In this document: piece by piece, positions 22,615-34,595 of the stretch
Layout of the letters: every line of letters begins with the position of its first letter
Position numbering within the stretch: the first letter of the stretch is position 1
Program-made: the position numbers and the translations under genes
Assembly: GCA_023374025.1 (NCBI GenBank)
Contig: SIJG01000004.1
Location: 2,970,595-3,034,594 of the forward strand
Source of the DNA: Heterodera schachtii
Taxonomy: Eukaryota > Nematoda > Chromadorea > Rhabditida > Heteroderidae
DNA: 64,000 nucleotides
Direction of reading: 5' to 3'
The notes under the pieces: generated by a model
The model's database searches: none
Told to the model about the DNA's origin: nothing
What the model saw: only the letters and a program-made list of their open reading frames with translations

Positions 22615-23860
22615 TTTTGCTTAAACAAGCCGGGAATGCATGCCATCAGTCTCGAATTTCTAAATTGAGTGGGAGCCCTAAGCCTATGATTTTCTCGAAA
22701 ATTTTCAATTTGGGTGCCTGAAAATCACTCGGAAATAGGAATTTCGATGCCGAACTTTAGGGATTATTGACTGGGAAACTCGGGTTTCCCATGCCAAACA
22801 ATTCGAAATTGTGAATTCGAATATCCCAGCCTTAAATGTTTTATATACACAAATAATTTTATGGGAGAATAAAATAATTCGGTAAATTTATTTTAGCAGC
22901 AATAAAATGCACTTACATTGATTATATTTAACATTACATTCAGTCAAAATAAAATAAATTATTCATACAATTTTTTTGTTAGCCTTTCAGGAAAATGAAT
23001 TTGCCAAATGAATCATCCGCACATTTTCAGCCATTTTTTTTTGTTTTTGATTAAATGAATTCACCAAATAAAAATATGTACTCGATTTATCAAATCAATG
23101 GTAAAACCAAATTGTGTCAAATCATTTTGATCTAAAACAAAAAAGAAATTTGCCGGTTCAAATCAATTAAAAATTAAGACTTTAAATCATTAAAAAATAA
23201 TAATAATTTCAAAATTTGTGGCCAAATGGCGGGGCCAAAAAGGCCAAAATTGTCCTTTATATTTTTCATTTTTATTGCATTTTTCTTATGAAAATTTGTC
23301 AAAAATGACCAAAATATTCTCTAAAACCCCCAAAAATGGCGGAATATGCATTTATTCTCGAAAACTCTCAAAATATGCCATACAATTTATGGCCCCAAAT
23401 ATAAGAATAGGTTCAGTTAATGTCATGGCATATTAAAGAATTATAATGCCAAACTAATAAATTTTAAAAAAATTATAATTTATTAATTCCATTGCGAATT
23501 TTACATATTAATTGTGATAATTAGGGCATAAAAATATGGACATAAAATTGCAAAATATGGCCATAAAATTGCAAAAATATGGACATAAAATTTTTTCAAA
23601 ATTGAGTTAATAATTTCTCAACATTTCTTCAAATTCCCCAATGTAAAGTAAAATGTTCAAAAATGGCTTAATCTGATGGGCGCCGTTCTAATAGAGTTTT
23701 TTTTTTTTTGGGGGAAAATGTCAAAGTATGGACCCAATCGCAAAATATGGATATAGAAATCCATCCTGGAAGGTTTAAACAAAGCCAAAAAAAACATATT
23801 TTTCGTGCGTTACAGGCCTCCAACAGTGCAGGAAAAAAAATTTATGAATTTCCATGTAAT
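22615..23860. other. Intergenic, repeat-like AT-rich DNA
   Basis: No coding stretch found. 23520-23780 has repeated AAATATGGACATAAAATTGC-type words shared with the element at 24840-25832, but no clear ends. Confidence 0.6.
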
Positions 23861-24165
23861 TTTATGCCCTCGTATTCACAATTCGCGGCTCGGTTGGCTT
23901 TTCGCTTCGTCTGTCCATCTCTTCCCACGCCTTTCTCAGCACTTCGAAGTGTTCAGTTTGGCTAATTGGCTCAGTCCTCAGCTTTTCCCCGTGCAAATTC
24001 ACCAAAATCACCATTTGCTGTTCTCCATTGTCCCCCATTTCCCCCGTCGTTGTCCCAATTTGATTGTTCGTATGGCCAACAGCATTTGGCCAACATTTTT
24101 TGTGTGCGTTCCGCACTTTTTCAATTGTTTTGCCAAGTCTTCGGCGCAAAAACGGATGGAAACTG

Positions 24166-24545
24166 AAAGCGCCAAAAATTATTCGGCCCGACCAGGCCCG
24201 TTTTCGTATGGGACAATTTTTTGACTATAACTTTTTTCTTTGCCAACCAAATCCAACAATCTTGTTAGCATTCGATAGCCCTAAGTGAGCTCTATTTCCA
24301 TGCAAAATTTCGAAAAATTTTGTTAAGGTTCATATAAGTTATGGCCAAAAAAGTTAGAAAATCTGGTTTTTGAATTCTTCTGGGCATAACTTATTTGAAA
24401 TTTTTGCGAAATTTTTCGTAATTTTGCAGTCTAACAGAGAACACTTAGGGCGCTATCGAATGATTTCAAGATTGTTGGATTTGGTTGACAAAGAAAAAAT
24501 TTATAGCCAAAAATTGGGCCCGCGCGAAAACGGCGGTCTGGGCCT
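24166..24545. repeat. Foldback repeat in intron 5 of chemoreceptor copy 1
   Basis: Inverted arms with CCAAATCCAACAATCTTG on the left and its inverse CAAGATTGTTGGATTTGG on the right. GGCCCGACC/GGTCTGGGCC-like ends. Copy 2 has only a 53-bp intron here, so this is a later insertion. Confidence 0.8.
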
Positions 24546-24839
24546 AATAATTATTGCATTAATTCAAAAAATAATCATATTCCTCCCCTACAGTATCATT
24601 GTGAGTTCGATCAAAAAATTGGAGACGGACACAGCGGCGAATGTTAATTCGCCAAAGAAATCGTAATAGAATTTGTTGGCGAAGGGCCGGTAAAATACAA
24701 TTGTGATCACAGCGGTACCGAAGCAAAGGTTGATCAGATGGAGCAGCAGCGGAATCAGCATTTGCTTGGTGGTCCTCACATTTTCGGAGAGCTAAAAACG
24801 CAAAGCAAAATCGACCAAACACCGATCAGTAGTGATCAG

Positions 24840-25832
24840 TAGGGCTGGAAATATATGGACAAAAAAGGTAAAAGTCGGGAACATTGGTCCCATAAAAAAA
24901 AGGACAAAAATGCTCATTTTAAGCGATTCTGAGAAGTATTCAGGGGTTTTCGAGGTCGCTGACCACGATTCTGATATTTATTTCGAACACCGAACCCGAA
25001 TTCGAACAATTACTGCAAGTGGTCCCCGCTTTTTTGGACGAAAAGTTTGTTCAAAAAAGTCGTGAAAGCATGTTTTGTGGGGTTTTCTGAGTCGCTAATC
25101 ACTAATCTGACATTCTTTTTGAACAATTTCTACCCCGGAATCGAATTCGAACAAAAAGTCGAAAGTCCAAATTTTTGAATTTCATTTTTTATGTTCGTAT
25201 CTGTATAGAATGATCATATTTTGTGTTGCAATGATTTATGACTAAATTTAGATTGTTTTGGGTCAATTTAGGAACAAAAGTGACAATTTTTTAAACTTTG
25301 AGTTTCGACTTTTTGTTCGAATTCGGGTTCGGTGTTCGAAATAAATATCAGAATCGTGGTCAGCGACCTCGAAAACCCCTGAATACTTCTCAGAATCGCT
25401 TAAAATGAGCATTTTTGTCCTTTATTTTATGGGACCAATGTTCCCAACTTTTACCGACAAAAAATACCAAATATATTCTTCGAAAATGTAAAAAAAAAAA
25501 CGAAAAAACTTCCAAAATTTGAAAAATTCTCTTTTTTTGTGGAGTATTTTTTTTTAAATTTACAGAACTTCGATCCTTAAGGGTGTATTTTTCGCTTTTT
25601 GGTTTTTTGTTGACCAAATTTTCAACAATTGGCTGAAATATGCTCTCAAAATGCAAAAATGGTCAAAATTTGGATTTATTCCCGAAAAACCCCCATAATA
25701 TGGATTTATATGGACTAAAAAACCTTCACCAAATCACAAAAATTTTAATGTGGAAATGCTATTTTGAGCCTCTTTCTTCATAGCATATGCACAGAAAAAA
25801 TATGTATAAATCCATATTAATTTCGAGTCCTA
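24840..25832. mobile_element. hAT-like element with ATATGGA words, 993 bp
   Basis: Ends TAGGGCTGGAAATATATGGA...TCCATATTAATTTCGAGTCCTA, flanked by GTGATCAG and GTGATCAC (7/8). A 207-bp version sits at the same intron position in copy 2, so the insertion predates the duplication. The extra length here is mainly the nested foldback. Confidence 0.85.
24880..25446. repeat. Large near-perfect foldback, arms about 150 bp
   Basis: The left arm runs from TTGGTCCCATAAA through GATTCTGAGAAGTATTCAGG to CCGAATTCGAACA. The right arm is the inverse with very few mismatches. Related arms occur at 28575-29075 and 63640-64000, with single arms near 7420-7530 and 11580-11690. Confidence 0.88.
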
Positions 25833-26035
25833 GTGATCACTGATCAGCAAGCATTTCTTGGTGCTTCTGCTGCTGGTTGGTCTGGCTCACCTGATATCGC
25901 TCTGACAAATTTTGAATTTTGGACCATTTTCTCTGGTAATTTTGGATGTTAAGCTTCCATAAGAAAGCAAAAAGCTGCGAATAAAAGGCAATTTAATCAA
26001 TAAATTAATTTACAAATAGTTCAATCAGTAAAAAC

Positions 26036-26431
26036 TAGAGATCGTGTACGGGTCGGACCCGTATACGGGTTTTTACTAGAGTGCGCCGGGACCGGGACCT
26101 GGACACGGACAACTGAGTACAACTGAGTACCAAGGTCCCGGTTTTGACCGGGACCGGGACTAGTCCCGGTTTTTTCCCGGTTTTCCCAGCCAAAAATTCC
26201 CGGTTTTTCAACCCAAAAAGGTCCCGGTCCCGGTTAAGCCCAAAATTCCCGGTCCCGGCGCACTCTAGTTTTTACGGGTCCGTAGTCCGTAGTCCGTATT
26301 TTTTTGGGCCGATACGGACTTATACGGAGTAAGGGTTTTACGGGTTTTTAGTCCGTAAGTCCGTAGTCCGTATGGGTGCCTAGTCCGTAGTCCTGGTCCG
26401 GGTCCGTATTTTCTCAAAATCACGCTCTCTA
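26036..26431. mobile_element. hAT-like MITE with TAGTCCGTA words, outer of a nested pair
   Basis: Ends TAGAGATCGTG...CACGCTCTCTA with the perfect 8-bp duplication GTAAAAAC. TAGTCCGTA and ACGGGTCCG words fill the ends. It is absent from intron 3 of chemoreceptor copy 2. Confidence 0.9.
26077..26267. mobile_element. hAT-like MITE with GGGACCGGG words, inner of a nested pair
   Basis: Ends TAGAGTGCGCCGGGACC...GGTCCCGGCGCACTCTA with the perfect 8-bp duplication GTTTTTAC. It belongs to the same word family as 424-600 and 37366-37551. Confidence 0.9.
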
Positions 26432-27173
26432 GTAAAAACTTTATTATTCAATTAATTAATTAATTAATTACAAATAATTCAATCAGTGCCAAAGTCAACA
26501 CAAAGCCAAAAGTGAGCCAAGTAAAAAAGTCCACTTCCTTTGAAGTGTGAAGCATGTTCAGAGTTGTGAGCCCCGTCTGTTAAGGAAACAACTGATCAGA
26601 AAAAATCGATCAAAGTTACGGAAAATCAGTAAATGGCTAAATTTTTAAAAAATTCATAGAAAAAAAAATCTATCTTATTAATATTGGAAGAAAAATCAAA
26701 TCAAAAGAATTCTCATCTATAGAGCGACAAATGGAAAAGCCGAAAATTTACAATAGTAAATTGACTATGCTCTCTCTCTACAAGACAAAAACGGATTAAA
26801 AGAGATTTGAACACTTAGAGTTCGGTTCACTTGTGAATTTATAAAGTATGAATAATAATTTTTTCATTTCATTAACATCTTATGGATTTAATTATATAAT
26901 TAATATTTAATTACCACAATGCTAAACCAAATGGCACTGAAATGCCAACCGCGCCGATTTTCATAATTTTTAGCCCATAAAGTGGCCATTAAACGTTCAA
27001 TGACCAAAACATGGGCAAGATAATTGCGAAAATATGTGGGAGCCAACATGGCACGAAGTTGCCAATCACCGCCATCTGTCGAAACAATTTGACTCGCCAA
27101 AAAGTCTTCCAACAAAATTTCAAAGCGCACTTAACCGACAAAAATTGGATTAATTAACTAATTAATGAATAAT

Positions 27174-27513
27174 TAGGGATGGGAATTTTATGTAAGAAAA
27201 TTTACAAATAAATAAATATGTAAAAAAAAACCTTGAAATATGTACAAAAATCCAGAATTATGTACGAAAATATGTAAAAAAAATTTTAATTTTCGAGAAA
27301 AAAAATTTTCCCTAAAGGGTGAAATAGGCACAAAATGCCATAAAAATGACCTAAATAGGCTTAGAATCACCTTTTAGTATATTAAAAATTATTTTTTGAA
27401 TATCATTTTTTGAAAAAATGATTTATAGGGATACATTTTCAAAAAACAATTTTAAATTTTTCACAAGAAAATTTATAAATTCTCAAAAAATGTACATAAA
27501 ATTCCCATCCCTA
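27174..27513. mobile_element. MITE, 340 bp, in intron 1 of chemoreceptor copy 1
   Basis: Ends TAGGGATGGGAATTTTATGTA...TACATAAAATTCCCATCCCTA, a 21-bp inverted repeat. The flanks match poorly. The same element is in intron 1 of copy 2 (34596-34916), so it predates the duplication. Confidence 0.82.
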
Positions 27514-27786
27514 CTAATTATTGAGTTAATTACCAATTCCTCTGATGAAAATACATCCGCTTTGGCATAATAAAATGAATTTGAAATTCAAATGCAAAAT
27601 TGAAGTGGTAAAAATGAAAAAAAAGTTCAACGCAGCAAAAGGACAGTCGAGAAAAATATGGGAGACAAATTCGAACACATTCAGAGAGATTAAAGCAAAT
27701 TGTTCGACATTTGAATATCATCATCCGCCGAAACCGTGGAATTCATTTGTTTCCTGTTTACAATTTCAAAATAATTAGGTAATAAT

Positions 27787-28201
27787 TAGGGCTTCGTTTT
27801 TTAGGCACAAAAATCGCGAAATAGGCATTTAAATAGGCACAAAAAACGCCCAATTTTTGCCTATTTCAGGGTTTTTGTGCTTAATGTGCCTATTTTCAGG
27901 ATTTTCGAAAAAATCCTTAACAAAAATGAATAAAACGAAAATACACCCCCTAAGAATTGAAAATTTTCTAAAAAATGTTTTTTTAGAAAAAAATTTTTGG
28001 TTTAAAACTCGAAAAAACAAACTCTAAAATATTTAATAATTTCATTTACAATTGAAATATAACCAAAATTAAATGTTTTGATAAAGTTTCTACGTGTTTT
28101 GCTACTACCTAAAAACGTTAATAAAAAATTTTATTTGCCTATTTTTATGCCTACATATTTAATGCCTATTTTGCGATTTTTGCCTAAAAATCGCAGCCCT
28201 A
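27787..28201. mobile_element. hAT-like element with AATAGGCA words, 415 bp
   Basis: Ends TAGGGCTTCG...CGCAGCCCTA, flanked by GTAATAAT and ATAATAAT (7/8). It lies just upstream of chemoreceptor copy 1, with a counterpart at 35197-35512 upstream of copy 2. Confidence 0.82.
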
Positions 28202-28574
28202 ATAATAATATTTCACTAAAAAAAAATTATTCGAATTTTATCTGTAGTACCATTCACCAAAAAAAAAATTTAAAAATGAATGGCACAGGCAAAATGTGAA
28301 TTAATTAGTGCGCGCGAACGGCGAACAAATGCCAAAATTTGTACAAAATAATTAATGAGGGAACTGTTGTCAAGAAGTGTAAACACAGCAGGTTTTCATG
28401 ACGTTTTTAAACTACAAAAAAAAAAATGAAAAGAACAATTAAAAAAGGGAGGCGAAATGAAAAAGTACCAATTGGTCGCTGCTTCCAATTATTTGGAAAA
28501 CAGCTCAAATTTTAGTTTCGCGCAGGATCATTTTTCTATAATTTTCCATCCTTTTAATCAAAAAAATGTTCAAA

Positions 28575-29075
28575 AGTGGGTACTTGTGTAGTTTAGGGGA
28601 TACTTTTAACATACATTTTCAGATGCCTATAAATGTGTTTTAGAAATTAATGAAAATAAGTTTTAAGGGGTTTTTGAGGTCGCTGATCACGAATCCGTGC
28701 TCAGATCAGCTCTATCGTTCACTACATGAGCTGTACAGTGACAAAGAATTGATAGGCTTCCTATACCAATAATACCCTCATTGGCAAGATGCCCATGAGG
28801 ATATCATTCATACAAATTTAGAATTTTATGCTTCCTGTAACAAAGTTATCCTCATCGGCAGATGCCAATGCGGATATCATCCATACAATGTTTCTAATTT
28901 TTTTTTTGTTCGAGTTCGCGTCAGGGGTTCGAAATTGGCAAAAATGGGTATTGTATTCGTGATCAACGATCTCAAAAACCTCTTAAAACTTATTTTCATT
29001 AATTTCTAAATCACATTTAGGCATCTGAAAATGTATGTTAAAAGTATCCCCTAAACTACACAAGTACCCAAAAGT
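28575..29075. repeat. Foldback repeat, arms about 140 bp
   Basis: Left GGGTACTTGTGTAGTTTAGG, right CCTAAACTACACAAGTACCC, with arms continuing through GGTTTTTGAGGTCGCTGATCA and its inverse. The spacer contains a GATATCAT direct duplication. Same family as 24880-25446. Confidence 0.85.
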
Positions 29076-29164
29076 GCATTAGAGTGCCTCATTAACGTGT
29101 TAAAATAAAAGTTCATGAGATTTTATGAATAATTAGGACTAATTGATGAGATTTTATGAATAAT

Positions 29165-29590
29165 TAGGACTAATATTTATAGTTTTTTCACATTTTTTTT
29201 CCTGAGCTCTCCTTGGCCTAAAACGTTCGAAAAACAATTTTTTTTTCGGTTGTTGTTAAGCTACTTTTCGAGTTATTAGCAACTATTTTCTAGTTTTTTA
29301 TTTCTAGCAACTTAAAAAACTATAAAATTTTTGAAAAAAAACTGTTTTCATTTGTTATGAAAAATGCAATAAAAACGAAAAATACACCCATAAAAATCGC
29401 CCTAAAATTTTTTCAAAAAATACAATCCTAAGAATCGCCAAAATTTTCTCAAAAACACACCCCTAATAAATTAAAAATTTTCTCAAAAAGCAATCTCCAA
29501 AATTTATTTTCTTACTAAATTTGAAAGGTTTTTTAGAAACTAAAAATTAATTATTTTGGCAGTTTTTAGCAACTATAAATATAAGCCCTA
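29165..29590. mobile_element. hAT-like element with AGCAACTATTTT words, 426 bp
   Basis: Ends TAGGACTAATATTTATAG...CTATAAATATAAGCCCTA, flanked by TGAATAAT and TTAATAAT (7/8). It is preceded by a 30-bp direct duplication ending AATTAGGACTAAT. Confidence 0.75.
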
Positions 29591-30536
29591 TTAATAATAG
29601 AAAGAGTTATGTTTAAAGCAGAATTAATTAGTTAAATTTAAAACAAAATTAATTAATTTCAAAAAATTTGATCAGCCATACTTGAAAATTAAAAAATTTA
29701 TGTATGGAAACCTAGCAATCTTATTATTTATTCAATTCTTACAGCTGTTTAAACGTAGATTTAAAGTGTTCTAATTTCTGTTTGGACTTAGAACTGAATA
29801 CCGGCTTAGTTGGGCCCGAAATTACAAGAAACCTTTCTAATTCTATTTAAACTCATAAATTTTTAAGTCTTGAACAAACCGAGCCTTGTAATGTTCTAAA
29901 TTATAAATAATACATATGTATGGCATTAATATAGAATGAATGGCAATGAGCTAATGAGTTTAGCAAAAACAAGCTTGGTTAATCGAGTGAATATTCGTTA
30001 AAAACTTTATATTCCTAATTGGGTCGAAACACGGCACAGAACCGGATTTGTGCCGTATTTTCACAGTGAAAAATGTGGAAATATGGGGACTGATTTTGCA
30101 ATTTTAAAGGTATAATCCTTATGGTCATTTTAATTTAGAAAGAGCAGCTCGTTAAGGTATTAGGGCAATTTTTGTGAGTAGGGTAATGAGGTGAGAAGTG
30201 GGGAAGGGGGGGGGGGGGTGGCGGTGATTATACACACCGAGTCAAAAAACGAGACATGTGTCAATAAAGAGAGAGTGCAGAGAAAAAACAAATATCTTTT
30301 TTTTCTCTAATTTTTTGTCTTCTTTTGGCGTACTATCTAATATTTTTATTATTATGTAAAACAACATTCACTTCGTGACGTTTAACTTTTTTCCTGCACG
30401 TTAAATCCACACCAAATTTTGCATATCGATAGAGAAAAAAATTCTGCATTGAATTCTCTGTTTCTTTTTGTTGGTTAACTGTTGTTTTAAAGAGTTATAA
30501 AACTAAAATGTAAAATAATTGTATTTAACAGATTTT
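29591..30536. other. Intergenic region
   Basis: No exon recognised. A G run of about 12 lies near 30208. TTTAACAG at 30525-30531, a few bases before the ATG of the next gene, is a candidate trans-splice or intron acceptor. Confidence 0.5.
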
Positions 30537-31882
30537 ATGGCGAAAAGAAAAGTCTTAGCGAAGCGCCAGATAAAAAATGCACGGAAAAAATGGGTGGACA
30601 AGCGGGAGGAGAGAAAAGCGCAGACGAAGAGGGCGACAGAAGCCCGGCTGGCCAAGAGAAGTAAGTTTTTCGCTAATTTTTAACTCAAAAATCATTTTTT
30701 CAAATTTCAGCCGCTCCACAGCCGAATCCCAATGTCGAAATTTGGTGCCATCAACATCAGCAACGCCAATCGGTGATTTGTGACGTTCCCGTCAACACCA
30801 ACTGCGCCAATGGACACCGGAGAGATGACTCCGCCACCGCTGGCCATCGACGAGCGATCACCGCGCATCGAACAGCTGGAGAAGCAACTGAAGGACCGCG
30901 ATGACACCATCAAATTTCTGCGCGAGTAGGTGCGAAACCGTGAGGCGCTGATCAGTGATCTGCGTCGGCAGCTGGAGCAATGTGCGGCACCACCAACCGA
31001 GACGCCGACCACCAGCAAAAGTGAGTGAAACCAAAATCCCCTTTTAACTCTTAAAATTTCTCTTTTTTAATTTTAGCAACTCCAACAGGACGACCCAAGA
31101 AAAATGTTGATCATTTGCAGCGCACCTCACGCCGCAAATTGGCTGATGAAATCGCCGCTGTAATAAAAAACCGGGACAGATCACGTTCAGCCAGCCGGGT
31201 GTTCCTCGCACGGATCAGTCGGGAAGTTCGGCACAAATTTGCCCATTACACCCCTCAGAAAAGCCAACAACAATGTCAAAGCGAAGCAATTGATGCAGCA
31301 GACGGCCTACTGATTCTCTGCCTCGTTGGCAAGCAAAAAATTTGTGCGCCATTACATTATCAGAAAATTGAAACAACAGCTGGTGTTGGATTTGTGTGTG
31401 TCGATGTCAAGGCTGCTTTGGAATTTCGGCTCAGTTCGGCCAAGGACAATTTGATCAGCTTCGACGACGAATTGTTGATCAAACTGAGCGGGGACCATGG
31501 ACAAGGCTTTACCAAATTGACCATCAGTTTCGGCCAAGCACTTCGAAACAACTCTGCTTCCAATCATTTCATTGCTGCAAATGCAACAGTCAGCACAATT
31601 CGCAAAGGCAGTGGAAAACGCAGTTCGGTCCAGCACGATGGGAATTGTCAAGGCACCGCTCATGAAGACAATTGAATTTGATCGGATTATTCCCGCACCG
31701 TTTCACGTGTTGCAAGGGCTGGGGAACGCACTTGTCCGAGAACTTGAGCAGCAAATTGCTGAGATGAAGCAGGCGAGTTTTGAATGGCGTGGGAAGGGGT
31801 TAATTTTTCCTAGAAATCATTTGAATTTTAAACATTTTAGAGGCTGGAAGACCAGAAAGAAGACGACAATTTTTTGGAGTGA
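30537..31882 (+). pseudogene. Degenerate, probably transposon-derived gene
   Basis: Exon 1 (30537-30660) is Lys/Arg-rich: MAKRKVLAKRQIKNARKKW. Exon 2 (30711-31020) shows a coiled-coil segment IEQLEKQLKDRDDTIKFLRE followed by an in-frame TAG at 30927. Its frame does not match exon 1, so there is also a frameshift upstream. Exon 3 (from 31078) reads GRPKKNVDHLQRTSRRKLAD, then LLIKLSGDHGQGFTKLTISF, shifts frame near 31570, and continues IIPAPFHVLQGLGNALVREL. The final junction after AEMKQ fits a GC-AG intron. SGDHG..TK and P.PLHV.LGL motifs remind me of an unnamed transposon-associated protein family of invertebrates. That assignment is from memory and weak. Confidence 0.6.
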
Positions 31883-32039
31883 AAATGATGAAGACTCGGT
31901 CATTGATGTTATCGGATGATTGATCAAATTTTTTTTTGTTTTTTAAATTTACTCAAAAAAATTTTTAGAATGATATGACATAATTATTTTTATTTATTCG
32001 TTTAGAAAAAACGTGAAATATTGCTTAATGAAATATATA

Positions 32040-32106
32040 ACTCACGCGGGATTGAACCTGGGATTCCTTTTTTCTGACTAGCTCACAGACCACTAAGACA
32101 AAAAAT
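32040..32106 (-). repeat. tRNA-like fragment, probable SINE head
   Basis: The minus strand reads CTTAGTGGTCTGTGAGC (A-box-like) and CAGGTTCAATCCCG (B-box-like) at tRNA-like spacing. No full cloverleaf or acceptor stem is seen. It continues into GTGAGTTATATATTT, also found next to the similar fragment at 58965-59032. Confidence 0.45.
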
Positions 32107-33757
32107 CGATTAGTTTTTGAACTGGGTGCTCAAAATTGACTCGGTGTGTATAACATTTATTCATGGATTTGGACTTTTAGGAGAAACTCAAAACGAGTCG
32201 GCGCGGTTGCGGCTAACAAGGGGTAAAAAATATGAAGGGGGAGGTGGGGGGGGGGGGGGGTTCCGTGGTCAAATTTGCGAGAGAGGTCGTCCATTGAACA
32301 GGCTGCGAAAGGTATATTAATTTAAAAGAAAAAAGCAATTTTCAATCATATCATTGTACATACATTAAAAAGGGGGGCGGGCAGGGACGGTCCCGGCAAA
32401 AGATTTCCGAGAAATTTCAAGTTGTTTTAAAAATGTTTGAATTGATGTAAAAAAATTTTTGAATGTATGAAATCTTTTGAAATTTTGCAGGAAGAAAGCT
32501 CTTGAACGAAGGAATTTTCATGCAAAATTTCAAGTCATTCTGACAACTACGAAACGATCAGAAAAATCAACATTTTAAACACCGTGAAACTTACCGTAAA
32601 TCCGCTATTTGAATGCCCCTCTCTGGCCCTCTCCAATTAAATGCCCGTTTTGGGAGGGGAATCTTTTCCAAAAAAAATAGTAGAAATATGAAATAAATAC
32701 AATTCTATAGAGCAAAAAATTGCGGTTTTTTGAGTATATTAATTTTCGAAAACATCCCTTAAGAACCGAGTTCTGATTTTTTGTCTGAAAATTCGAATTT
32801 TTCCAGAATTTCTGGAAAAAATTTTGCATTTGGATGATAGAAATTTAAAATAAAATTCTCTTTATTTTTCTCTATTTTTAAAGCATTATTGTACTTAAAT
32901 TGACCCACTTTGAAATGAGTTATGAATTTTCAAATACGAGTCCAAATTCCCGCGAGGGCCAAAATGAAAAATTTTCAAAATTTTTTAAAAATTCAAAAAT
33001 TTGTAAAACGTAAAATAATACTCATATTCATGCTCTGCACTATAAACTGGTTAGAAAAATGGTTTTCACCCTTTTTTGACCCGCAAAAAAAATTTCCGAG
33101 ATTTGAGGGGTTGAACAATAGAATGCCCGGGCATTCAAATACAGGATTTACGGTACTTACATAAAAAAAGAATCCGTTCGCTAGGTTGGCTTTTCGTTTC
33201 GTCTGTCCATCTCTTCCCACGCCTTTCTCAGCAGTTCGAAGTGTTCAGTTTGGCTAATTGGCTCAGTCCTCAGCTTTTCGCCATGCAAATTCACCAAAAT
33301 CATCATTTGCTGTTCTCCATTGTCCCCACGTTCCCCCGTCATTGACGTCATCCCAATTCGATTGTTCGTCGTATGGCCAACAGCATTGGCCAACATTTTT
33401 TGTGCGCGTTCCGCACTTTTTCAATTGTTTTCCCAAGTCTTCGGCGCAAAAACGGATGGAAACTGAAAGCCAAAATTAGTGGAAAATTCAAAAAAATAAA
33501 AATAATTTTCCCTACAGTATCATTGTAAGTTCGATCAAAAAATTGCAGAAGGACACGGCGACCAAAGCTAATTGGTTAACCAAATCATAACAGAATTTGT
33601 TGGCGAAGGGCCGGTAAAATGCAATTGTGATCACAGCGGTGCCGAGGCAAAGGTTGATCAGATGGAGCAGCAGCGGGACCAGCATTTGCTTGGTGGTCCT
33701 CACATTTTCGGAGAGCTAAAAATGCAAAATCGGCTAAACTCTTTGATCGGTGATCAG

Positions 33758-33964
33758 TAGGGTTGGAAATTATATGGACTAAAAAATACCCCAATATGGA
33801 CTAGAAATGCCCGAAAAATGGACTAAAAAGCACCAAAATGGCCAAATATGGTTAAAAATATGGGGACAAAAAACTGGAAATATGGACAAAAAAAGAGGCA
33901 AAAATGGAGTAATATGTATTTATTGGCGGAACCCCCAAAATATGGATTTATATTCGAGCCCTAG
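33758..33964. mobile_element. hAT-like MITE with ATATGGA words, 207 bp
   Basis: Ends TAGGGTTGG...CGAGCCCTA, flanked by GTGATCAG and GTGATCAC. Short counterpart of 24840-25832 at the orthologous intron position. Confidence 0.85.
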
Positions 33965-34595
33965 TGATCACTCACTGATCAGCAAGCTTTTCATGGGCTT
34001 CTGCCGTTGGTTGGTCTGGCTCACCTGATATCGCTCTGACAAATTTTGAATTTTGCACCATTTGCTCTGGTAATTTTGGATGTTGAGCTTCCATAAAAAA
34101 GCAAAAAACTGAAAATAAAAGAAATAAAAATTTTTTAATTACCTAATTAAATTACAAATATTTCAATCAGTGCCAAAGTCAACACAAAGCCAAAAGTGAG
34201 CCAAGTAAGAAAGTCCACTTGCTTGGAAGTGTGAAGCATGTTCAGAGTTGTGAGCCCCATCTGAGTTCATAAAGCAGAAATAATAATTCAATTAAATTTT
34301 AATAGGTTTAATTATAAACAATTAATATTTAATTACCACAATGCTAAACCAAATGGCACTGAAATGCCAACCGCGCCGATTTTCATAATTTTTAGCCCAT
34401 AAAGTGGCCATTAAACGTTCAATGACCAAAACATGGGCAAGATAATTGCGAAAATATGTGGGAGCCAACATGGCACGCTTTTGCCAATCACCGCCATCTG
34501 TCGTCACAATTTGACCCGCCAAAAAGTATTCCAACAAAATTTCAACGCGAACTTAACCGACAAAAATGGGATTAATTAACTAATTAATGAATAAT

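Larger units (their letters stand above)
23862..27746 (-). pseudogene. 7TM chemoreceptor-like gene, copy 1, frameshift in exon 1
   Basis: Exons, right to left: 27534-27746, 26915-27129, 26472-26576, 25891-25974, 24592-24791 and 23862-24162. Splice phases agree except for exon 1, which is one base shorter than in copy 2: the sequence after GCGGATGATGAT lacks a T, and a stop follows within nine codons. The rest is open. Landmarks are YLAHVLVIERLMATLWAKNY (exon 2), a hydrophobic exon 3, LSERYQ joined to LSENVRTTKQ (exons 4-5), two more membrane helices, and a cytoplasmic tail HPFLRRRLGK. The IERLMAT-x-YE pattern resembles nematode Sre/Sra receptors; the exact class is uncertain. Introns 3 and 5 carry insertions absent from copy 2. 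Confidence 0.8.

Noticed and set aside
32040..32106. Functional tRNA gene
   Set aside because: A and B boxes are present but no acceptor stem or anticodon arm pairs. Treated as a SINE-like fragment. The same applies to 58965-59032.
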